The notes beneath the pieces are model-generated. The model did no database searches. It saw only the letters and a list, made by a program, of their open reading frames with translations, and had not been told where the DNA came from. Positions 20,546 through 31,498 of a stretch of DNA of 64,000 nucleotides are shown here, in pieces (within the stretch, counting starts at the first letter, position 1; each line of letters opens with the position of its first letter). Where the stretch lies: the NCBI GenBank assembly GCA_025558095.1, contig JAIVFI010000042.1:372001-436000 (forward strand), in the 5' to 3' direction. Made by a program: the position numbers and the translations under genes. The DNA is from Hyaloraphidium curvatum. Taxonomy: Eukaryota > Monoblepharomycota > Hyaloraphidiomycetes > Hyaloraphidiales > Hyaloraphidiaceae.

Positions 20546-23385
20546 TCACTTGAGCGTCGCACGGACGCAGTACCGAACGTTGTTCCCTGCGCACGTTCCG
20601 ATCAGCCCGTGCCGCACCCGGCGGCCGATGCGCGACCCACCTGCGCCCACGTACGACCATACCCGAACGCTTGATCCGAAGATGCCTTCAATGCGCGCTC
20701 CCGAGTTGATCCCGAAGATGGCCTTGTCCCCGTCCTGCCAAACCACCAGCTCCGCCGTCTTGACCGGCCTCGAGAAGGTGAGCACCTCCGTCCCGTCGCT
20801 CCGGCGCCACCCGAACAGGCCGTGGCACCGGCGCTCCCCCCAGAGCTCCTCCACGCGCTCCCCGGGCCCCGCGTAGCTGGGCGAGTCGGGATCGGGGACG
20901 ACGGGGAAGATGGCGTTGCTGGCGCGCATCGGGGGGACGTAGGAAGGGCCGCCGAGGGTCAGGTTGGCGATGCCGGATTCGAGCTCGGGTTTGGGGTCGG
21001 GGAGGGGGGTGCCGGTCCCCGAGAGGCGCTGGCCGCCACATGCAGGTTAGCAAAAGCGCGATGCGGATCAAGCGAGGGAACCCACGTCGCTGGCGCGGGA
21101 TAGGAACCCGCCGGCGGATGCGAGCGCGCTGGCCAGCGCGGCGCCCCAGAGGCTGTTGCTCGAGGGCTTTGCCTGCGGCGGCGGGAGGGGCTCCGCCAGC
21201 CCGTCCAAGGGCGGCAGGCCCTCGAAGGGAGGCAGCGCGGCGGCGCTCTCGAAGGTCTCGGCGGGGTGCACGTCCACGGGCTCCGCCAGCGCGTCGGCGG
21301 GGTCGGCCCACTCCTCGTCCAGCGACTCGTACCCCGTCTCGTCGCCGCTTTCCTCCCCCCTCAGCTCCACCTCCAGCACATCCTCCTCCGACCCGTAGTC
21401 CTCCTCGTCGTACTCCTCCTCCCCATCCTCCTCCTCGCTCCCGCTCCACTCCCCGTCCTGCATCCCTCCCTCCCTCCACCCGCCCCCGCCCTCCCACCGC
21501 ACCGTCCCCCCGCTGCTCCCGCTCGCACCGCTGCCGCCCCCGTTCCCCGCCGTGCTCCCGCCGCTCCACCCGCTCCCGCTCTCCCTCCCGCTCCCCCCGT
21601 CGCTCGGCGTCGCCTCGTCCCACCCCCACCCGGCCGCGGCGGGGGGCGGCACCACCTTTGCCGCGAACGCGGCGAGCACGCCCCGGGCGCGCCACAGCGC
21701 GACTCCGAGATCGACGACCACCGCCGCGTGCTGGCCCGGCTCCCGCGGCACCGGCATGTGCAGGGGGAGGCACGGCGCGGGGTCGGTGCCCCAGCCGCCG
21801 GCGAGGCAGGGGAGGGCGGGGTCGAGGAGGATGGCGGCCTTGGCGGCGACGGCGGCGTCGAGCTGCCGGACGGTACGGGCGGGTGAGCGGATGCGTGTAA
21901 GGGCAGCGGAGGACGTACCGGGGACGGGTGGGTGCGCTGCGCGGCGAGGGTGAGCCGGCACCCGGCGTCGCCGAGGGGCTCCACGAGGAGGACGGCGAGG
22001 TAGTCGGGGGCCTGGTGCACGAAGCTCGTGTCCTGCGCCGGGAGGGGGCGGCAGAGGGGCTCGCTGACGCGCGAGTCGAAGTTGAGGAGGAAGAGGAGGG
22101 AGGAAGAGGAGAGGGGGAGGGGGTCGGGTTGCGGGGGGCGCGGGGAGGTGGCGGAGCGCGGGGAGAGGGGCGGTGCGTATGCGGGGGATGCGGGGGGGTA
22201 CGTGGCGTGCGCGGGGGGGTACGGGGCGGCGGCGGCGTACGGGGCGTTGGGCTGGTAGGAAAAGTGGCCGTAGCCTGCGCTCGGGGGGCTGGACGGGGCC
22301 GCGGCGGGGTAGGTCGAGAAGAGGTGCGGCGACGCGCCGAGCTCCCCCGATGCATGGTACCCCGCGGGGCTGGCGGGGCTGGTCGGGCTGGGGAACGAGG
22401 AGCTGCCCGTGCGGGCGGCGTAGACGTCGAGCAGGGGCGCGCCGTCGCGGCCGTCGTAGTCGCTGTCGTCGTCGTCGCGCCGGCGGGCGCGGCGGTCCCG
22501 AGCGCGGGCGGGGTTCTTGGTCCGCGTCCTGGCGGGGGGCCCGACCCTAAGCAGTTGCGGGTCCTGTGCGGGGGGGGGGGGAGGGAGGGGTGGAAGGGGG
22601 GCGGATGAGTGCGGGATCGACGGACTGCGAGGCGGCAGGATCCCACATTGGGCCTGCGATCCCAGGCGCACTTGTCGGGCGTGCAGTTGCGGTGGCGTGT
22701 GTAGTTGCCAGACGGCCCCTTGCTCATGTTACCGTCGGGCACGCCCTCGTGCATGCCGTGGTGGCAGTAGACCGACACGAAGCGCAGCTGGCCGTCGCCG
22801 CCTGCGGGGGCAAACAGCAGCACGTGCGGCGCGGCCTTGTAGAAGCAGCAGGCGGGCAGCCTGTTGAGGAGGGCGGCGAGGTCGGACGGCCAGCCGGGCT
22901 GGCGCGAGGCGGCGAGGGCGGCGAGCACGGCGGGCCAGGTTTCGGCGGTGACTGCGGGCAGCGAGCGGTGCACGCGGCCGAAGCCGGGGCGGCCGCCCGC
23001 CGAGGTGAGGTAGGCCGAGTACTGCTGCTCGTCGGGCGGCGGCGACCCCGAGCCGGGCGAGCCGGACGAGTTCTCTGCGGCGGCGGGCGGGTCAGCGAGC
23101 CCGCGGGTCGCCCATCCCGGATCGGCACCCACCCGACGACAGCTGGCGGGCCGAGCGGGCGGCGCCCGAGGCGCGGCGGGCGTTCTTTTGTCCCCCCGCG
23201 GTGGTCGGCGCGCCCGACTTCCTGCGGCCCGCCTTGCCCCGCCCGGCCCCGGCCGCCGCGGATGTCTCGCCGGCGAGCGGCGGCGGCGGCGGCATCGCGG
23301 GCGCCGGGTGGGCGGCGGTCACGGCATGGCCGGCCGTCGGGGGATGCGGGGGCGCGCCGGGCGGGCCGGCGGGCGGCGCCGCCAT
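20546..23385 (-). CDS. orphan 861-residue protein, five exons
   Basis: Minus-strand exons are 23133-23385, 22647-23074, 21919-22563, 21086-21862 and 20546-21028. All four introns (58, 83, 56, 57 nt) have GT..AG ends and join in frame. The ATG at 23385 has a good context. The protein opens with a Pro/Ala/basic leader, then a cysteine-containing domain (PACCFYKAAPHVLLF, VYCHHGMHEGV, RNCTPDKCAWDRRP). A disordered Tyr/Pro segment, a second folded segment, a strongly acidic Glu/Asp stretch (21330-21440) and a C-terminal domain rich in aromatic and Gly residues (GLFGWRRSDGTEVLTFS) follow. No family is recognised. It sits in the spacer of the inverted duplication. Intron 2 contains a long run of one base (22571-22583), a likely slippage site. 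Confidence 0.65.
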
Positions 23386-24839
23386 GGCGGTCAAAATGCG
23401 CGCGGCGGCGGGGAAACAGCGGCGGCGGGCGGTGGCGCCGGCGGCACGGGCTCCTCTCCAGGCGCCCGGGCGTGCTGCCTTTGCGTGGGGTGCTGATGTC
23501 CTGGCCTGGTCTGGAACATCCCAAGCCGGACGCGCAGCCCCACCCGTCGGCACCCGTGTCCCGATCGTCGCATGTCGGGGCTCTCAAACACCGCGGGCAC
23601 GCTCTCAAGACACGCATCAATCTGTGCGCGGCCGGCAACCCGCGTTCCGCCCCTCCTGCCTCGCCGGCTGCGCGCCGAACCCCCGCTCTCAAACCGCCAG
23701 CCAGTCCACGGCTTATCGCGACTGCCCCGCCGAACCGCCGACCCGCAAGCTGCCGCCGCCCCAACACAGCGCTCGCCGCGTCGCGCCCCCCGATCACTCG
23801 TTTCCCGGCCCGTCCCCGGCTATCATCCCCGCCCCCGGGCCGCACTCCGCGCGACAAATTCCCGCCGCGCACCAGCCCCGTCCAGGCACCCCTCCGGCCG
23901 CCCTCCCTGCCCCTCCCCGCCCACCCCCCGAACACCCACCGCACCAGAACAGCCCCGGGGACCCCCCACATCGTCCCCGCACCTCCCCCCGCCCCGCAAC
24001 ACACGGCCGTCCGGCAGCCTGACCGGGAAGCCAATCGGGCACAGCCTTCCCACCCCGTCCCACTCCGCCTCCCCGCGGCCTCTGACGCCGCCTCGACACC
24101 CTCCCCGGCGCCCATCCCCGCATCCCTCTGGTGCGGAGCACGACGGGGACCAATATCCGTCGGTTTCCGGGGCGATCGGCGCGCGCCGCGCCCCGCGGCC
24201 GGCGGTCCCTGGCGGGGCAGGCGGCAGAGTTTCGGCGCCCGTGCCGCCCGTGCCGCTCAGGGCCGGCCGGCGAGCGGGGAGGCCCGATGGCGCCGGGTCC
24301 ATGACGCGGTCGACGGCGCGCCGGGGATCCGCGCGCTTCGTTGCGGGGTCGGGATCGGGCGGGCGGGGGTTCGGGGGAAGCCCGGGACGGGAAAGGCGGG
24401 GGTGCGGAGAAACCGGCGGTCCTACGCCGTTCCGCCGGGATCTCCATCCTCCCTTTCGTTCCGAGGACGATCGGCCGGCCGGACGTACGCGGCGGGAAGC
24501 ACCCGGCCCGGGTGGGGATGGCGCGGCCGGGCCGGGTAATGTCGGAACACGCGGCGGCCGGCGTGTCCGATCGCGGCGACGGCCGGCCGCGTTGAACATC
24601 TTGCATTGCGACGCAAAATGAGCCACCTGCGGGACCGGACCGCAGAACCGGACCCCGGGACCGCCGTCGCCCGCCCTCCGAACCTGCGCCCGGCCGAGGG
24701 GCCGGACCCCGGACGCACATCCCACCATCGGCCGTCCGGATCACGGCCTGCAGAACGATGCGCTCGTTGTATTGGAGGCAATGCGTCTCCGCTGCACGCA
24801 CATGTCGTCGAGGGCGGAGGACCGCGTCCCCGCTGCGGC
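23386..24839. other. long GC-rich intergenic stretch, nothing seen
   Basis: About 1.45 kb. Strand-asymmetric C-rich sequence (about 23640-24120) keeps many frames open, but none shows a domain or a coherent start. It is the 5' flank of the orphan gene and borders the decayed B copy. Confidence 0.5.
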
Positions 24840-25337
24840 GTCCACCGCGCGACCGGAAGAACGCCCGCCGGCCCGTCGCATCGACGTCGCACCGAGCTAC
24901 CCGGAACGCCCTGCTCCCGCCCGCCCCCGGGAAAAGCCGGGAATGCCGTGCCCCGATGGGGAGTGAGCGGGGGTGCGGGCCGCGGCCTGCACTCGCCTCC
25001 GGCCAGCAGCCTGGGCTGCTGGCCGGGGAGCCCGGTGAGGGCGACGAGGAGGTGCTCCTCCTTGGGGAGGTGATTGCAGGCGTCCATGTACGTCAGGGGA
25101 GCACGACGAGGCTCGTCGTCGTCGCCGTCTTCCGTCACAGGCAGGATGGAGGGGCCGTCCGCCGCGCCGTTGAGTCAAAGTGTCGTTGCCGAAGAAATCG
25201 GCATCGGTTGCGTTGAACGGGGTTCCGGCATTCGTGCCGTCGGCATCCGCATCGCGTCTGCCGAACAGCGCGGCGAGGGCACGGTGCGCTAAGCCGATGG
25301 TGGCGAGGGCCAGGAGGAGGAGAGAGGAAAACTTCAT
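24840..25337 (-). pseudogene. decayed copy B' of secreted protein B
   Basis: The first 55 codons from the ATG at 25337 match gene B closely (signal peptide, then ALFGRRDADADGTNAG). A frameshift near 25170 follows. Sequence like B resumes in another frame with RAPLTYMDACNHLPK and ends at GGEC near 25005. Most of the conserved middle is missing; a short block like the B gene 3' region (GGGAGCAGGGCGTTC) occurs near 24910. Frameshift plus internal deletion make this a pseudogene. The TATA-like element that serves B is changed to TATTTGTA here. Confidence 0.75.
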
Positions 25338-25732
25338 TTGCGTTGGCGTGCGATGTTTGATCTGCAATTTCGGAGGCCGGTAGCGGCAGGTATTTGTACC
25401 TGCGGGCCGCGGAACGGATGACGGTCCGCGAACTCTGGAACGGTGGCGGTGCGGGAATCCTCCGCATCCCCCCCAGGGAAGGCAGCGAACGCCTGACCTC
25501 GGGCCGGCTTCAGCGGAAGCAGCTCACGTCGGTCACTTCCAGTTTCCTTGAGAATCGCTCCCCGACCGGTCGTGGCACTGGGACCTCGGACGGCGCCGCG
25601 CCGCGGTGGCTGACGCACCGCCACAGTCTCGAAGTCCGCGTCCCAAACATCCGTTCCGGGCCTCGGACGCTATATAAGCCCGCCGTCCCTGACATTTCCG
25701 GTTCCAGAACGAAAACTAGACTTGACGTCGCA
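25338..25732. promoter_or_regulatory. inverted copy of the A/B bidirectional promoter
   Basis: This segment matches the reverse complement of 19162-19557 nearly base for base. TATATAA at 25671-25677 lies about 56 bp before the ATG of A'. The opposite end, which would serve the pseudogene B', reads GGTATTTGTACC where the intact copy has GGTACATATACC. Confidence 0.7.
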
Positions 25733-26464
25733 ATGAAGATCAGCACACTCATCCTCCTCCTGGCGGTTGCCGTCGGCCTCGCCTGCTCGGCAACGGCAGC
25801 GCCCCTCGGGGCGCGCGATGCGAAACCTCCGGCCGCTGCCTCCGCAGCTTCCGATCCCGTCATCAATGGAAAATCAGACAATGGCACCGACCATGGCACC
25901 GACGGCGGCAACGCGACGATCGCTGCCTCGGGTCCCGACGCGGGCAACTCCGGCAACCCGACGGACCCGCAAATGATCCCCACCACGATCATGGAGATCT
26001 GCAACGACCTCTCCGACGGGAAGCGCATCCTCGTCTGGCCGGCCCTCGTCCCCCTCCGCACCCCCCGCATCCTCGCATACGGCGAGTGCGCCTCGTACTG
26101 GGGCACTTCCAACCTGTCGTTCGACGACATCTTCGCCACCCTGTTCCGCGAGCACCCGCACCGCGGTGCGGGGTGGTGGATGGCCGCGGCCGTAGCGGGG
26201 GGGTCCACCCCCCTGATCGGAGACCCCGAGGCGTCGGTGTCGCCGGGCGTCGGCCGCCTCTGCCATTCCGCCGCCGGCAAGCGGCCCTTTCCGCGGCAGT
26301 TGAGCGTGGAGCGCTTCGTCGGCGCCATGGGCTCGATCGACGCCGTCGTCGTGAGGATGTCCGGGCGGACCGTGATGACCACGAGGTTCAGGGTGGAGGT
26401 GCGGCGCCTCGCGCCGGACCAGGCCGGGCCGTTCTGCGGAGATCGGGAGCGGCACTACGTGTAG
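25733..26464 (+). CDS. small secreted protein A' (right arm of the inverted duplication)
   Basis: There are 243 residues and no intron. The signal peptide is MKISTLILLLAVAVGLACSA. From PQMIPTTIMEICNDLS to the C terminus it is almost identical to A (18445-19161), with one or two replacements such as YGEC for RGEC and HYV for QYV at the end. The variable part is the acidic leader after the signal peptide, which differs in length and sequence. Similarity to the A locus stops within a few bases of the stop codon, marking the duplication edge. Both A copies look functional, unlike the B copies. Confidence 0.75.
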   Translation: MKISTLILLLAVAVGLACSATAAPLGARDAKPPAAASAASDPVINGKSDNGTDHGTDGGNATIAASGPDAGNSGNPTDPQMIPTTIMEICNDLSDGKRILVWPALVPLRTPRILAYGECASYWGTSNLSFDDIFATLFREHPHRGAGWWMAAAVAGGSTPLIGDPEASVSPGVGRLCHSAAGKRPFPRQLSVERFVGAMGSIDAVVVRMSGRTVMTTRFRVEVRRLAPDQAGPFCGDRERHYV

Positions 26465-27246
26465 AGCACCCTCCCTGTCCGCGGGTACAGTGCAGTCGTT
26501 TAGGCTTATCCCTCGTTTGCGGAAGTGCGATGGCGAGAGCGGCCGATCTTGCTGGGAGCCGCCGATCATTGGAGACACCGGAACATTGGAGCAATGCGTC
26601 CAGGTTCTGTGTCCCCGCCGAGAACAACGCCCGACGGGGCAGGGCAGGGCGAGGAGGCGGTTGGCGGCGGGCAGGGACGCGGGATGGAGATCGCGATGCC
26701 ACGGAGTTTGGCGCCCGTCCGTGGGTTTGGACCCCGACCAGGGGCCCCAAGGCGAGGCCGCGTCGCGGGCCGTGCGTGCGGGGCTCTGTACGGGACAGAT
26801 CCGGCCGGCCGCATTGAAGGAGGGACCTTCGGCGGGGATTGGAACGGGACGGACGGAGTCAGATCCGTTTGCTCAGGGACCCGGATGCGGACCATGGGAC
26901 GGGGTGCGGGCGCATTGTTGGTGCGAAATCGTTCCCTTTTTCACTGTACATACATCGATTCCACTGCTTCGTGTTCTTTTTGGGCTTTCTTCCGTTTGTC
27001 TATCCAATCAAGCTGTCTTTGTTTCTGGTCTTTGGTATGCGTCCTTTTGCGTATGCATTGACAACGATGCAAATTGGCATATGTTTTTGTCCTTGGTATC
27101 GTTCGTTTATCAATGGTAAGGCTTTCATCGAGATCGAATCGCTGTGGACGGTGGGAAGTCAAAGGATTAAGACCATCAAACTCTCTCGAAAGGACAATCA
27201 GCACCTCACCTCAGAATGGCATGCTCAACTAGCTAATCTTCGTCGT
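26465..27246. other. intergenic with a relatively AT-rich island
   Basis: No gene is supported. Bases about 26935-27240 are clearly richer in A/T than the rest of the window, with T-rich runs such as TTCTTTTTGGGC and a GCATATG. The remainder is ordinary GC-rich spacer. Confidence 0.5.
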
Positions 27247-28608
27247 TCAGGGGGCAAGGTCGACGATGGCGACGCTCGAAACCCCGACGCCCGCGCCGTG
27301 GAGTTCCCTGGTGATGCTCCTGGCAGCCCTCCTTGCTGCCTTCCGCAGCCGAAGCAGCCCGCACGGCTGGATGCTAAGCGGCGGGGGCACCCTCCTCTGG
27401 GCCATCAGCTTTGCGTGCTTTGTGACCCTGCCCGGCTTCCTGTTGCCGGTTTTCATGGTGTGGGGCCGGAGGAGGAACCCGAGGCGGTCGGCGTCTTGCA
27501 CGTCCAGCATGAGGAAGATGCCGATCGTCTCTTGCGGGCGCGCAGGGGCTTGCACGGCGACGAGGGCCGTGTGCTGCGCCGGCTCGGCGTCGGGGATGGC
27601 GGATTCGCCGGGGTTGAAGCCCAGCTGCAGCGAGGCGATCATTGGCCTCTCGAGGCGGAGGGCCCTGTTCCTGGCCTCGCTCGCCTCCATCTCGGGCATG
27701 GCGCAGAGCGCCATGAGCCGCACGAGGAAGTCCTCGGCGTCCTTTTCGTCCGTTTGCAGCATCGGCGCCGTGGGCACCCCGGCGGCTTCGAGGAACGCCC
27801 CTCCCTGCTTGCACGCAAGGAGCGCCCTCTCCACCGCAACGGTGCGGCCGTGCTGCGGCGCTTCTTTCTTTGCGTGGTACAGGAACCTGGCCAGCCGGGC
27901 GCGGTACCCCTTGGGCAGGCCGAGGAGGAACAGGGGGGAGAGTAGGCCGATCGCCTTGGCCTGGGCGAGCCGGAGCCCGGGGTCCAGGCGGAGCAGCGAG
28001 GCCCGCGTCCCGGCGAGGATCTTGTGCCAGTGGGCTTCGAGGTCCTCTTCGGCGGCAAGCAGCCAGTCGCCCGGGCGGCCCACCGCGCTCGGGCGGTTCT
28101 GATCACCCTGATCAGCGCTGATCAGGCGGTCCGGTGCGCCCATGCGGGCGGCCAGCCAGGCCAGGACCTTGGGAAACATGGCGAGCCGCACCGCCAGGGG
28201 ATCGGCGGCGATGGCCTGGTCAGCGAGCTCGACGCGGATGCCGAACACGGTGAGGTCGTTCGCGCCGGGGAGCGCGGCGTCGCGGACGGCGCCGAGGCAC
28301 CACGCGCCGTCCGGCACGGTGCCGGGAATGGCTTTGGTGCCCGCGGGGGGTGCGTTCGTTTCGGCGTCTTTGCGCTCTCCTCCGGCGAACCCGCCGTCGC
28401 TCGGCCTGGGGACATCTCCTACACCGGCCACCACCCCGACCATCGCCTCCGCCTCCTCCTTCCCTCCTCCAGTACGGGCGTCGCTTCCGCCCTCCGCCGC
28501 CGGAGCGGCAGCGTCGGGCGGGGGCGGCGACCCGCCGAAGCGGAGGGCCATGAGGACTTCGGCGAGCTCGTGGGATTCGGTGGGGGGACCGGGCGGGGCC
28601 ATGCTACC
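27247..28608 (-). CDS. orphan single-exon protein
   Basis: The frame ends at 27247. I take the ATG at 28608 (453 residues); the frame also runs to an ATG at 28809, but the extra 67 residues are low-complexity Pro/Ser/Arg. After a Gly/Ala-rich disordered leader, a region of about 260 residues is helical and leucine-rich (KAIGLLSPLFLLGLPKGYRA, FLVRLMALCAMPEMEASEAR). A strand-like segment (ETIGIFLMLDVQDADRLGF) follows, then a basic C terminus. No signal peptide or clear membrane segment is seen. No family is recognised. Confidence 0.55.
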   Translation of the reverse strand, partial: GSMAPPGPPTESHELAEVLMALRFGGSPPPPDAAAPAAEGGSDARTGGGKEEAEAMVGVVAGVGDVPRPSDGGFAGGERKDAETNAPPAGTKAIPGTVPDGAWCLGAVRDAALPGANDLTVFGIRVELADQAIAADPLAVRLAMFPKVLAWLAARMGAPDRLISADQGDQNRPSAVGRPGDWLLAAEEDLEAHWHKILAGTRASLLRLDPGLRLAQAKAIGLLSPLFLLGLPKGYRARLARFLYHAKKEAPQHGRTVAVERALLACKQGGAFLEAAGVPTAPMLQTDEKDAEDFLVRLMALCAMPEMEASEARNRALRLERPMIASLQLGFNPGESAIPDAEPAQHTALVAVQAPARPQETIGIFLMLDVQDADRLGFLLRPHTMKTGNRKPGRVTKHAKLMAQRRVPPPLSIQPCGLLRLRKAARRAARSITRELHGAGVGVSSVAIVDLAP

Positions 28609-29234
28609 TGGAATCGGCTTGGCGCGGGCTTGGAGGTGACTTGGGCGTGAGTTGGACGGGTAGGGAGGGCGCGATGGGGCCTTGTGGGCAGGGGAAGTTG
28701 AATCTGGCAGCTCGAAAGGCAGCGGTTGTGTTCGCGACAAACTCTTGGATTGGTCTCGCCTCCGAGTGCAGTCGGGTCTGGTTGGGCTTCGTGCACCTTC
28801 GGATGGCATCTAAACCGCCTTGACCGCGTTCGCGAGGCCTCCTCAAGGCCAACAGGGCACCTATGCGCGTCCACCCCTAGGATGACACAGTACATCACGG
28901 ATTGGTTGCGTTCGAGCTTTCCACCGTGGACGCTTTCGGTGATTCCTGATTCCGAGCCTGATGAAACAGGGACGAGAACGTACGTTGTCACTTCTCGCCA
29001 TCAACTCACCAGGGGCAAGTAGAAGGTCAGAGGGGCCCATCGACATCAACCAATCGGCATCGGCCAGCTGCAGCTCGAATCATTGTAACGGCTAAGCATC
29101 GGATTTGAACGAAGCACGCGCCGTCAAGAAAATGATTCAGGGAGGTTCGGGTATCGTTGTCCAATGGTGCGATCCGCGCCGCGATCCCAGCGAGCGATCG
29201 GTTGGCCACCGCCCCGGAACGCGACCTTCCGGGC
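28609..29234. other. intergenic between divergent genes, nothing seen
   Basis: This is the 5' region shared by the orphan gene (minus) and MET2 (plus). Part may encode an N-terminal extension of the orphan gene if the ATG at 28809 is used. No repeat or RNA gene is seen. Confidence 0.45.
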
Positions 29235-31327
29235 ATGGAGGGCCGCAAAGCCGCCGGTCTCGGCGGCGAAGCCGCGACCGCGAAACGGAGAGCGCCGGCC
29301 GCGCGCGCGCGCGCATCCATCGGGGCGGAGTCGGCGGACGGGGCGGCGGGACGCGTCGGCCCGGCGCCGCTGGCCGCATCGCCCGCGGCGGCCGACGAGC
29401 CCGCCTCGCCCTATCCCGCTTCCTACAACGATGTGAAAGTGAACTTCTTCCGGTTCCCGGACCCGTACGTGCAGCCGACCAACCCGTACTCGGCGCTGGT
29501 CGACTCGCAATCGTTCGCGGTCGTCGACCGCTTCCGGCTCGAGTGCGGCGTCGAGCTGCGCAACGTCGAGGTGGCGTTCAAGACGTGGGGCGAGCTGGCG
29601 GGGCAGGAGGATGGAGAGGGAGACGGCGTAGGGAACGTCGTGGTGGTCTGCCACGCGTGAGTTTCTCAACGACGTGGAGGATCGGGAGCTGGAGCCGGAA
29701 GCACCTCTTCTTCCCTCTTCACTGGCTCTTTCGCACCGGAGGATGCTGGTCTCGTGTCAGAGACAGTCGCTTACTGCATTCCGCCTCCAGATTGAGCGGC
29801 TCCGCGGACGTCGCGGACTGGTGGTCCTCCCTCATCGGCCCCGGCCGTCCCTTGGATCCCTCCACCTACTTTGTCATCTCGTTCAACGCTCTGGGCTCGC
29901 CGTACGGCACCACGTCGCCTCTCACCCTGAACCCGGCGACGGGCAAGCCGTACGGCCCGGATTTCCCGCGCACGACGGTGCGCGACGACGTGGCGCTGCA
30001 GGCCATCGTGCTCAAGAACCTCGGGGTGCGCAAGATCCGGGGCGTCATTGGGGGCTCCATGGGCGGGTTTTTCGTGGGTTTCATTGGTCTTCATCGCGGG
30101 CAAGCGGGGACGCTGATCGGGCCGCGGCTCTCCAGACCCTCGAGTACGCGGCAATGTTCCCGAGCCTGGTCCATTCCATCCTCCCCATCGCCTCCTGCGC
30201 CTATCACTCTGCGTGGACAATCAGCTGGTCGGAAACCCAGGTTCGTGGCTCGTGGGGCGGCCGGAAACATGGAGGTGACGGCGACCACCATGACAGCGCC
30301 AGGCCATCTTTGCGGACCCCGCCTATAATGTCGGCCGCTATCCCGTCCCCGAAAAAGCCGGCGAGCACGTCGGCGGCCCCGAAGCCGGCCTCAAGGCCGC
30401 CCGCATGATCGCCCTCATGACCTACCGCACCCGCGAGAGCCTGGAGGGCCGCTTCGGCCGCGGCAGGGTGCCGCTGCTGCTCCCCCCTCCCGAGGGCCGC
30501 AGGCTGGGCCTGATCGAGTCCGAGAACAGGGGCGTGCTGGCGGCGCCGGCGCCGGAGGACCAGGAGGCCGAGGCCGAGGGCGGGGCCGGATGGGACACCG
30601 AGTTCGAGAAGGAGGCGGGGCTGGAGGACATCCTGCACAACGAGGGGATGACGTGGGCCAAGCTGTACGACGTGCGGTACGAGCAGGGGTACGGGAACCG
30701 CGGCGGGGGGAAGCGGTCGGACGAAGGCGCCGGCGACGCGGCCGCAGCGGGGAACAAAAGCCTGGGCGGGGAGCAGGACGACCTCGAGACGGGCGAGTCG
30801 GACGAGGACGAGACCGAGGAGCCCCGCGCCGTCTTCTTCGCGCAGACGTACCTCCGCCACCACGCCAGCAAGTTCGTCGCGCGGTTCGACGCCAACTGCT
30901 ACATCGCCATTACCCGCAAGATGGACACCCACGACGTCGCGCGCGGCCGCGTCGGCGCGCGGGACGCCCGCGGCCGGAAGCTCGCGCACCGCGAGCGCGC
31001 TGCGGCGGTGCTGGCCGAGATCACCTGCCCCGCGCTGGTCATCGGCGTGGACACGGACAACCTGTACCCGCTGGTGGAGCAGAAGGACATGGCGGACGCG
31101 CTGCCGAGGGCGCAGTTCAGCGTCGTGAGGAGCCTGCACGGGCACGACGGGTTCTTGATCGAGATGCCGCAGGTGGGGCGGCTCGTGGACGAGTTCCTGC
31201 GCAGGGTGGGTTGGGTCTTTCAGGGGGGTACCGGCTCGGATCTGATCCGGCTTTGTTTGTCCAGGTGCCCGAAGCCGCACGGGCTGCGATCGCGCCCCCG
31301 GATGCTGAATTCGTGGCCAAGATCTGA
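29235..31327 (+). CDS. MET2: homoserine O-acetyltransferase, five exons
   Basis: Exons 29235-29656, 29791-30073, 30136-30240, 30303-31205 and 31265-31327 give 591 residues. Joins restore conserved text such as CHA/LSGSADVADWW and GGSMGGFF/TLEYAAMFP. The alpha/beta-hydrolase triad is visible: nucleophile Ser in GGSMGG, Asp in VIGVDTDNLYP, His in LHGHDGFLIE. The family start FGKTWG-like VAFKTWGEL is present. The enzyme transfers acetyl from acetyl-CoA to L-homoserine, the step that commits homoserine to methionine in fungi. An acidic insertion (about residues 330-420 with EDDLETGESDEDE) lengthens it, as in other fungal MET2 proteins. The first intron (134 nt) is longer than the rest (59-62 nt). 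Confidence 0.92.
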
Positions 31328-31498
31328 GCGGCGGTCGGTTTCGGGAGAGGATGTAGCCGATTCGGGAGACGCGGCAAACACTGTAAGCTAATCACTGCTC
31401 AACACGGTCCTGTTGGCCCTCTTCCATTCTTCAATAGGCTTCACATGATGCTACCCCTTCGGATCTCTACTCCGACTAAGACTGTCCTCGGTCTTCGA

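Noticed and set aside
22566-24539. A 657-codon plus-strand ORF
   Set aside because: It is antisense to exons of the orphan gene and then runs through C-rich spacer; composition is low-complexity and no domain is visible.
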